From: an uncultured bacterium
GTDB lineage: Bacteria > Bacillota > Clostridia > Lachnospirales > Lachnospiraceae
DNA length: 14,782 nucleotides
Direction: 5' to 3'
Assembly (NCBI GenBank): GCA_947071365.1
Contig: CAMTFT010000005.1
Location: 1-14,782, forward strand
A program made the translations under genes and the position numbers. The notes beneath the pieces were generated by a model, which ran no database searches, was not told where the DNA came from, and saw only the letters and a program-made list of their open reading frames with translations. Of this stretch, positions 1 to 9,100 are shown one piece after another (the stretch's first letter is position 1; the number at the start of each line of letters is the position of its first letter).

Positions 1-45
1 GATGTAGCTCCGTCTCGTGGGCTCGGAGATGTGTATAAGAGACAG
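1..45. other. Nextera sequencing adapter with index (artefact)
   Basis: Positions 12-45 match the Illumina Nextera read-2 transposase adapter, ending in the Tn5 mosaic end (AGATGTGTATAAGAGACAG at 27-45). Positions 4-11 (GTAGCTCC) have the place and length of an i7 index, and 1-3 are the tail of the flow-cell adapter. The same 45 bases recur inverted at the other end of the window. This is not biological sequence. Any ORF translating to the peptide MGSEMCIRDR starts inside it. Confidence 0.97.
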
Positions 46-77
46 GACTGATATTGGTCACAACCTCTCCGGTCTGA

Positions 78-100
78 GACTATCTATTTTCCGGATAGTC
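78..100 (-). terminator. Small hairpin downstream of the adhesin gene
   Basis: The 7-nt arms GACTATC (78-84) and GATAGTC (94-100) are perfect inverted repeats around a 9-nt loop. The hairpin begins about 25 nt beyond the TAA stop of the minus-strand adhesin, the usual place for a terminator. On the minus strand it is not followed by a run of T, so it is not a convincing intrinsic terminator. On the plus strand it is followed only by CCCTTTTC. It may be a transcript-end stabilising hairpin or chance. Nothing else is visible in the 80 bases between the adapter and the stop codon. Confidence 0.3.
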
Positions 101-125
101 CCTTTTCATTACTATACAATATTCA

Positions 126-3100
126 TTACTTTCTTATACGCTTTTTCCTGTACCCCAGTACAACCAGCGCCGCCGCTGCCGCCAGAAGTAAAAGCATATA
201 CATCTCAACCGGTGTCTCATCTCCTGTTTTCACAGATTTTCCCGATTTTTTCGATTCTTCCGTTTCCATTTCGTCTTCAGACTTCGTCTTTGTCTCCGTC
301 TTTTCCTTGTTTGTGATGGTCACGGAATCACTGTAATTCTCTTCACTCAGTGTAACAGAAGCTTTGTCTACGCTGACCTCGTACTCGAAATCCGGTGCAT
401 CTGCCACCGGTTTTCCGTTCGCATCCACCTCTGTCACATACAGCTTCTGGCTGCCGCCGTCATCAAAGGATACTATGATCACTTCACTTGACTCAGAACC
501 GCCGTTCATATTCAGCGCTATGATATTCTCCGGTACTCTGCTGGACAATACCGTATGCTGTTCATCTTCAAAGATTCCGGCGTAGAAAGTCTCGTTACTG
601 TTTATATCCTCTCCACTGCTGCTTATCAGCCTCTTTGTGATCGTCAGCTCTGCCTCTTTATAGAAGCCGCCCGGAACGATCGGGAACGCATTTTCGAAGT
701 AAAACTCCACTTCTCCTCCGTTTTCCCCAAGCTGTACCTTGTTTCCATTCGGGAAAACTGCCTCATACAGCTCGCCGGTTGGAAGAAGGCCGGATGGGAT
801 AGCCGTTCCTGATATATCAGTCTCAGCCACATAGTACGTTGTTCCCGTCGCAAGGTCGTCAAACGTCACGGTGGAGGAAGAAGTGTTCTGGAATACCAGC
901 GCTTTCACGTCGGATACTCTGTGCTGCAGCTCTTCGTCTGAAAACAGCGCCGTATAGAACGTCTGATCCGTTGGAATCAATCCTGCTCCGTTGGATGTCA
1001 GATGCTTCGTCACATGGATGGAGGACTGTACCCTCTCCGTATATCTGTTTTCAAAGGAAATGCCGCCCAGCGGATAATCTGCTTTGGCATCAAGAGTGCC
1101 ATCTGCCTTATCCGTTACCGTCACCTTCACTTCGATTACCTGAGAAGAGTACGTAATATTCTGGTCTTTGCCTGCAATCTCACGAACCTCGTACGTATGG
1201 ACGCCAAGTTCTTTTTCCGTGTACGTAATCGGCTCAAATGCGATCGTTCCGTCACTCTTTACACTTCCATGTGATGCAACCCTTCCGTTTTCCGTTACTT
1301 CAAATGTAAATTCATCGTCCATCATCGGAAGATGCCTGTTTCCGGTCAGGCGCTTCGTTCCTTCAAGGATAACAGAACCCTCTGCATGATAATGATTCGT
1401 AAATACGACATTATCTGCCGTTTCTTCTTTACCCTCTTCCGTCTTTACGAGCGTAGTCTTTGCATGCAGCGTTCCCTGCTGGTCATCTGTAACCACCACA
1501 GTAGCCGTATACACTGACTTATCCACAGAAATTCCGTTTCCGTCCACAGAAGACTCTGCGATCCGGTACGTATGCGTGCCCGGCTTCGTATAATTCAATA
1601 CAAACGAAGCTTCCTGGTTTTCTTTTGTCACTGTGGTCACTGACGCTTTTTCCAGACGATCCGCAATACTGTCATCCTCTGTTGTTTCCGTCAGTGTAAA
1701 GTCAAACGTATCCGTATCCAGCCAGTCGCGTCCTGTGAGTACCTTGGATACCGGGATCGCCTCGCTGCCGCTGGCGCTGTAATCATTCACGAAAACTGCC
1801 TCATCGACTGGCTGCGTAAGCGATGCATCGCTGTAATAACTTACATCAGTATTCAGCACACCGACTCCATTCTCAATTTCACCGGAATCGCTGACCGTTA
1901 CAGCCGCATAGAATATCTGGTCGGAATACTCGATATGCTGCATACTGCCATTTTTCTCACGCAGCTCATATACATAAGTTTTGCCTATAGCGTCTTCATC
2001 GTAGCTTACTTTTGCAAACACTGCCTCCGCAGTATTGGTTCCAACTGCCATATCTACTGTACCTTCCAGAACAGAACCTTCTACCATCTCCTGTTCGGTT
2101 CCAACAACCTCATCCAGCTCAGTTCCATCACTTTTCAGTATCTTCTCCAGTGTTGCAGTAAATTCAAACTCGCCATGCTGAATCGGTAGAACACGGCCGC
2201 CTGTCAGTTCTTTATTTGCCTCAATCTCTGCATTTCCTGCTGCCTTATACCGGTTTTCAAAGGACGGATTGCTTCCTTCAGAAAGTTTCTTTCCACCTTC
2301 GTCATACCAGATCACAGATGCAGCCAGTTTATGGTGGTCGGCAGCATTCAAAGTCTGATCCGTATCATTTGACAGTGATACCTTTGCATAGAAAGCTGCG
2401 TTGTCCTTTTCAACAGAAGTATTCTCCAATATATCATCTTCCGTCAACAGATACCAGAAGGTTCCGTTTCCTTCCTCATCCATATCATCCTGAGTATACT
2501 CAAGCTTGATAGCTGCGGAAGTAACATAATCCCCATTCTCTTCTGCAGTTTCTTTCTCCTGAACATCACCAGAATAACTAATTTCCGGATCGACAGGCTT
2601 TAAGCTGCCGGGGTTCATCGTTCCGTCCGGATTTTCAACACCAGTTCCCTCCATCTGCTTCGCAGTAAATACAAATTCACCTGCCTCAATACTGTTTTTG
2701 CGGTTTCCGGTCAAAGTCTTGCTGATGTTCAGAGTTACACTTCCGTCTGAAAGATACTTGTTTACAAAGCCCGGATACATCCCTGCCTCAGCTTCCGTAT
2801 TCTCTGAGCCGTTTTCACATCTGTACATTCCAGTCAGAGTCGGTGTCAATGTGCCATCCCCGTTGTCTGTCACCTGACAAGTCAACTTGTAATATACGTT
2901 TTCAGCATTCTCATAGCCTGCCGGTACATTCTCCTCTTTCACATAGAAGGAAAAGTCTTTGGATACTGCATAGCCGGTAACCTCTTCCGGTTTTTCGGAA
3001 TTTCCATGCACTTCCAGATCCTCCATTGTAAAGTGCAGATCAAAGGCAAAGTCTCCCTTTGAATCATTCTGCACTGAGTTGGCTGTAGTCCGGGCTGTCG

Positions 3101-6100
3101 GGTTCTCCGTTGAGAAACCATCTGTTGCCAGGGTAGTCGGCGTACCCTCATACAGTTTGAACGTAAATGCCTTTTCTTCCAGATCCGCCCATACCGCATG
3201 CTCTGCACGCTTGGTTCCCTGAATTGTCACACTGCCGTTTGCCGTATATGTGTTTGTGAACTCCAGCGGCGCTTCCTCCAAATTTCTGTTCTCGTTGTCT
3301 ACAACTGCCGTACAGTTCAGATTACCCGAGCCGCCGTCTTCCACCGTCACCTGCACATGGTATTTCTTTGTATCACGGCTAAAGCCGCCTGTTGTTGCGC
3401 TCTCCTTTACGATATAGTGGTATGTGCCAACACTTCCTTCAACGTTAACCGCATCCGGATCCGTTGAATAGCCAAGCGGTGCAAAGTTTCCTTCTCCGCT
3501 TCCTTCCCTGCCGATTGTCACCGTAGCAGTCTGTATTGCACTGCCCTTTTCAACATAGTTTCCTTCTTTGTCGGCCACTGCATGGTAAAGCTCAAAGGTA
3601 AAGTTCTTATTCTCTGCCTTTTCAGCACTGATGCCGGATACGTACTTCCGCACCGGAATTGTCAGACCCACTGCTGCACGGTAATGATTGATATAGGAAG
3701 GTACTGCATTTTCATTCAGTCTCCTGCCATTACTGTCGTAGTAAGTCACCGTAGTATCCAGTGCATAAGCACCATTTTCTGCCGCTTTGTTGTAATTATT
3801 TGCCACTATTATCTTCGCATAGAAGACTGCATCATCCTTGCTGACAGACACGTCAGTACCGTTGTTCTCTGTCAGCCGATACCAGAAGACCGCCGTTCCG
3901 TCGGCTCCGAGATTCTCCTGTGTATAGGAAATGATAATCGGTGCCGTAGAATGGTAATCCCCGTTTTGATCCGGATCTGTCGCTGCCGCTGTGCTTCCTG
4001 ACCACGTTCCTGCCCCGGTTTCCGCTGTCAGCTTAGTAACATCCAGTGTTCCATCATTTTTCTCAGCATCGGACTCTGCCGTTAACTCCGTCGCTGTAAA
4101 TTTGAACTCATCCTGTGCAATCCCGTTGCTCCGGTTTCCGGCCAATGTCTTACTGATATTCAGCTCTGCCTTTCCGCTCGATTTGCGCGTATTTACAAAC
4201 GCTGCATCCGGAACCACCGAACCTTGAATCAGATTTTCACTCTTTGTGACAGTGCCCTCTGCATCTGTGCTGCAGCGGTACAGTTCCGTGAGAGCCGCAT
4301 CCAGCTCACCCTCACCGTCATCTGCCACATGGCACTTCAGCTCATAGTATACATTTCCAGCATTTTCATAGCCTGCCGGTACATCCTCCTCCTTCACATA
4401 GAAGATGAAGTCCTTCTCTTCCGTATAGCCGGCAGTCTCTTTCAGATCCTCCATTGTAAAGTGCAGATCAAAGGTAAATTCTCCCTCTGAATCGTTCTGC
4501 ACTGAGTTGGCTGTAGTCCGGGCTGTCGGGTTCTGGTCGGACCAGCCATTTTCTGCCAGTCTCGCATTCTCTCCCTCATACAACCGGAAGGTAAATGGTG
4601 TCGTCTTAACCTCATTCCACTGTGCGCGGTCCACAGCCTTTGTCCCGCTGACCGTCACCTGTGCCGCAGCCTGATAAATATTTGTGAACTCCAGAGCCGT
4701 CGGCAGATTCTCTGTCCGGAATACTCCATTGTCCTCTTTTACTCCGGTAATCTTCGGCGTGACTGTAAGCTCTCCGTTATCAGTTGCATTGCTCACCGTC
4801 ACCGCTACGCGATAAACCATCGTATTCTCTGCATAGCCCGGTTTCTGATTCGTCTCCTTCACATAATACGTAAATGTATCCTGATCCTTGTAGCTTTCTC
4901 CATCCTTCAGGTCATCCATAGTATATGCGAAGTTGAATTTGAACGCTCCCGTCTGCGCACTACTGCCAGCCGTCTGGTTGACATTTTTCACCGGTGCAGG
5001 CTGTGTGCATTCCTCATTCGTATAGATTCCGAATGTGAAGCTGGAAAGATTTGCATTCACAACCGTCTTCTGACCATTGATTTCGGCATCGCCTTCCGCA
5101 CTGTATGCATTCGCAAATGACAGTACGTGAGCAGAAACCTCCTCTGTATACTCTCCGCTCGTACCAAGAAGCTTGACACTTGCAACAACCGCACTGATTG
5201 TACCATCCTGATTATCTGTCACCTTGACATTTACCTGATAGATCTTGTCATCTGTCTTGTAACCCTTGCTGCCGACAGTATCCGCACTCGTCTCTTTCAC
5301 ATAGTACGTGAAAACCTTCTCCACAGCATAGCTGCCGCCTGCATTCTTCAGACTCTCCTGCGTATAGTGGAGCACAAAGTGGAAGTCGTATGTGCCGCCT
5401 GCAGACAGTGCTATTGCATTCTGTACCGTCTGTGCTTCCACACAACCCGTCCCTTTCACGCTGTCCCATGTCTCCACCGGAATCTTGCAGTCCGTGTCTG
5501 TATAGATTCCAAAGTTAAATGCCTTGATGTTCGCTCCCTTAATGCTCTTGGTTCCATCGACTGTCACCTGGGTCGTGCCTGTCTCATACCTGTTGACAAA
5601 GCTCGTCACGGAATCCAGCACATTCTCCCACTGCGCCTCATTCGTCACATTCACATCACCTGCAGCAATGCCAGCTTTCAGCTTTGATACAACAGGCGAC
5701 GCTGTCATGGTGCCTTTTCCATTATGTTCTACCGTTACTACTACCCGATAGATCTCACCACTTCCTGTATAGCCTGACGGATTTTTCGAACTGTCCTCTT
5801 TAATCAGGTAGCTGAAAGAATCGCTGTCTTTGTACTTGGGATTGGTCTTCTCTGTATCCGTATCCTCATAATACTTCAGCGCATTCATATCATACTGGAA
5901 GTCAAACTGGAACTCTCCGCTTGAAGCATCGTTCGTCACAGACGCATTTACCACATTCGCGAGACCCTTGTCATCCGCACTTTCGATCTGGAAAGTAAAG
6001 GCTTTCAGTTGTCCGCCCTCTACCGTCTTTTGTCCAGTTACCCTTGTTGTCGCTGAAGCTGCATAGGTGTTCACAAATTCCGCCGTAGTCATTCCAGCCC

Positions 6101-9100
6101 CGGTCGTAAACCCTGCCTCACCTTTGCCCCTTTTGGACAGTCCAACAACAGTATCGAGCACCCCGTTGCCCTGATCCGTCACTGTGACATCCACCTTATA
6201 GACAGACTCATCCAGTGTATATCCCGGACACTCTGATTCTTCGCTCGTTTCCTTAATATAGTAGGTGAAGGTTTTTTCCTTCTGGTATACTTCCTTTCCG
6301 CCAACCGTTTCCTTCAGATCTTCCATATCATATTGGAAGGCAAACTGGAAGGAGCCATTCTCTGCACTGTTCGGCACAGAAGTCCCGCCTTCGGTTCCAT
6401 CCTCCAAAACTACCGTTCCGTCGGATACCGGAATTGTTCCTTGCTCATCTGTGAAGATTCCGAACCGGAATGCTGACAGATTGTTTCCTGTCACAGTCTT
6501 CCTGCCAGATACCTCAACAGTGCCGGATGCCGCATAGTGATTGTCAAAGCTGAGCTGATCATTGGCATTTAGGATCTCTGACGCACTGGTTTGCGAAGCC
6601 GTCGGTTTGTACACGGATACTTTTTTCTCACTCGTCAGCGTTCCGTTACCATTGTCCGTCACTGTCACCTTCAGCCGGTACTCTCTCTCATCTCTCGTGA
6701 ATCCTGCCGGAAGATCGGTCGTCTTTTCTTTCACCACATAGTAGTGCGTCCCAACATCTCCCTGCATACTGTAATCTGCTGAAACCAGCCCATACTCCAG
6801 TTTAAATGTCTCAGATCCGGTTCCGTCTGCACCTATCTTAATTTGCTTTGTCTGAAGCAGATCTTTATCTGTGTATTCATAGTTCTCATTGGCCTTGTAA
6901 AGCTCAAACGAGAACGTCTTATCCACTGCCTGCTCAACACTGATGCCGGAAACCGTTTTCTTCACCGGAATATCCAGTTTTCCTTCTGCCTCATAAGGAT
7001 TGTATACCGTCAGACAGTTCTCCTTCTTGTTGAAGCTGCTGTCGCTTCCGGTTTCCGGTGTCACAGTAACTGTGTACTCCCAGGTTCTGATGAAACCATC
7101 CTTTTGGTCATTCACTGTAACCACAGGCTCCGCATTGCGGGTAACCGTCACCGTCCATGTTGCCGAAGACGGAGTGTAGCCTGCCGGAGCAGACTTCTCC
7201 GTCAGCGTATAGATCGTTTCGTTTTTCCATGTATCATCCGGCTCAAATGAGAAGGATGCTTTACCTGAATCATCTGTCGTTATATCTGTTTTATCTGTCT
7301 CCCCCTGCTTTTGCAGTGAAAATGTAACGCCCGCGACATTCTTCTTATCTCCCTTGCGGTATTTCTGAATCGCAAGGCTGACCGGTTCATACGCATCTCT
7401 GAACTTTGCATTATTGGTAATTGCCACGGTATATCCTGGATCTGTATTTTTTGTAATACGTCCTATTACAGGTGTATAGCCGTCTGCTTTTACCTCCTCA
7501 AGCTCGTATTTGTCACTTGTGTAGTCGATTGTCTCTCCCGACTCTTCTGCAGGCAGCTTTTCAAAGATTCCGCTCCAGTTGTCGGCTTTTTTCAATTCTA
7601 TGCTCCGAACCAGCGTCTTGGAACCGCCTTCGTTTTTCTTATACAGATTCACTCTGACACTCTCAGGCTTCGGGAGATATGTCCCTTCGTTATTATTCGG
7701 ATCATTCTCGTCGATGTAAGCCCATGCCTTTGTCACAGCCATATCCACACTGCGGGAGAAGCCCGCATTCTGATTCGGCAGATTATAAATTCCAACTGAT
7801 AGCTTTTCCGCCTCCGGAAGTACAAGATTCCTTATGACCGCCTTTGCGCCCGCACTCGCTTCCTCTGTATCTGGTGCTTCCGCCTTGGAATTTCTGGCGC
7901 TGACCACACCGGCTGCCCTGCAGACCGTCGTCTCATAATCTTTCGTTTTGCCACCGCTAAAAAGCACGCGGTATGTCCCTGGCTGCAGATCTGAGAAGCA
8001 GTAATAGCCATCATCTCCGGTTTTTATCTCCTTCTCTTTTCCCTTCAAATCCGTTGCCGGAATCCAGGTCCCATCGTTCTGTTTTCTCTGAAGTGAGACA
8101 GTCACATTCTTCATATACTTTTCATTCTGGCTCTGTACTGATCCCTCCTGAATATCCATTCTTCCGTTGGAATCCTCATCCAGCCATACATATCCGGAGA
8201 TGCTCCGCTGTACACGGCGCACGGGAGCGCTTCTCGTGAATAGACCGGTCGATGCCGTATTTACCAGAACGTCGCCGCCTGCGGCCGTATTCTGATGTAC
8301 CGTGATCCCGATCTGAAGGCTTCTCCCGCCCTCCAGCTCGCCGCCGATCGCCCAGGCATACACAAAACCTGAAACTTTGGAGAAATCAACGCTTCCATCT
8401 TGATTATTAATTGGAAGTGTTTTCCATGTCTTTACCTCATCCCAGGTTATCTTCCCGTCTCCTCCTGCCCCAGAAGTCAGGACGTAATTCTGATACTTCG
8501 GATCTGTCGTATAGTACACGGTAAAACCAGATGTACCGCCCGCAGCCTCAGGATTCATTTTCCAGGATTTAATTTTGTAACTTCCAGCGTAAGAACTTCC
8601 ATGCGCGTCACCGTTAAGCGGCATCGTATCCAGCAGTGTCACTGGCTCTGTGCTGGTACTGCTTCCGTTGTTATTCCAGCTCAGATTCCAGCTCAGATCG
8701 TCCGTGATCTCATTCAGCTCCTTCACAGCCGTCTTGCTGAACGCCATCGCGCCGAGTTTTGTGACGTGGATTCCTGCATTAGTCAGGTTTCCATTCTCCA
8801 ATTTAAACCTTCTCTGATTGTCCTCGGTCGTGCTGATCCGCGCCTCAATTACCGGCTGTGCGCCGTTCGCAAGATCTTTCGTGCTGTCTGCCTCGTTTCC
8901 GATCGTTGTGCTGAAATAAATCTTATTCCCGGCGGGGCCCGATTTTATCGGCACGTTGAAGAACCGGAACGTCAGCTTTGTCTTTCCCTCCGCATCTTTT
9001 TCTACCAACACAACAGGATCTTTCGTCTCTGAATTAAAGGCCTCTTGCGAACTTACATCTTTGAACTGGACTCCATCCGTCACCGTTCCCTGCTTTCCTG

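Larger units (their letters stand above)
1035..6983 (-). repeat. Array of 13 Spy0128/FctA-like isopeptide pilin domains
   Basis: Residues 1086-3068 of the distal ORF form an uninterrupted array of 13 units of about 115-168 residues. Each unit opens with a strand carrying Lys (patterns such as VSGxKTV, NISKTL, PVxKxVSG), has a YxVKE- or WYxLTE-like strand, then a VxVTDxGxGxL-like strand, and closes with F-x-N-x-Y or a variant. These are the signatures of the Spy0128 (FctA) pilin fold, in which Lys and Asn form an isopeptide bond helped by Glu. Unit starts are near residues 1086, 1237, 1395, 1554, 1715, 1857, 2021, 2189, 2334, 2498, 2667, 2824 and 2954. The units fall into subtypes; units 6-7 and 9-10 are closely related pairs. 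The boundaries are by eye and good to about 5 residues. Confidence 0.85.

Noticed and set aside
17..316. Plus-strand 99-residue ORF starting MGSEMCIRDR
   Set aside because: Its start lies in the adapter and the rest is antisense to the end of the adhesin gene and its tail.
1035..6983. CRISPR-like or mobile-element repeats
   Set aside because: The repeated DNA is long, coding and in frame throughout, and is explained by tandem protein domains. No short direct repeats with spacers, inverted ends or transposase are present.
8400..9032. Plus-strand 210-residue open frame
   Set aside because: It is antisense to the DUF11-like region and its composition is that expected from the reverse complement of the real gene.
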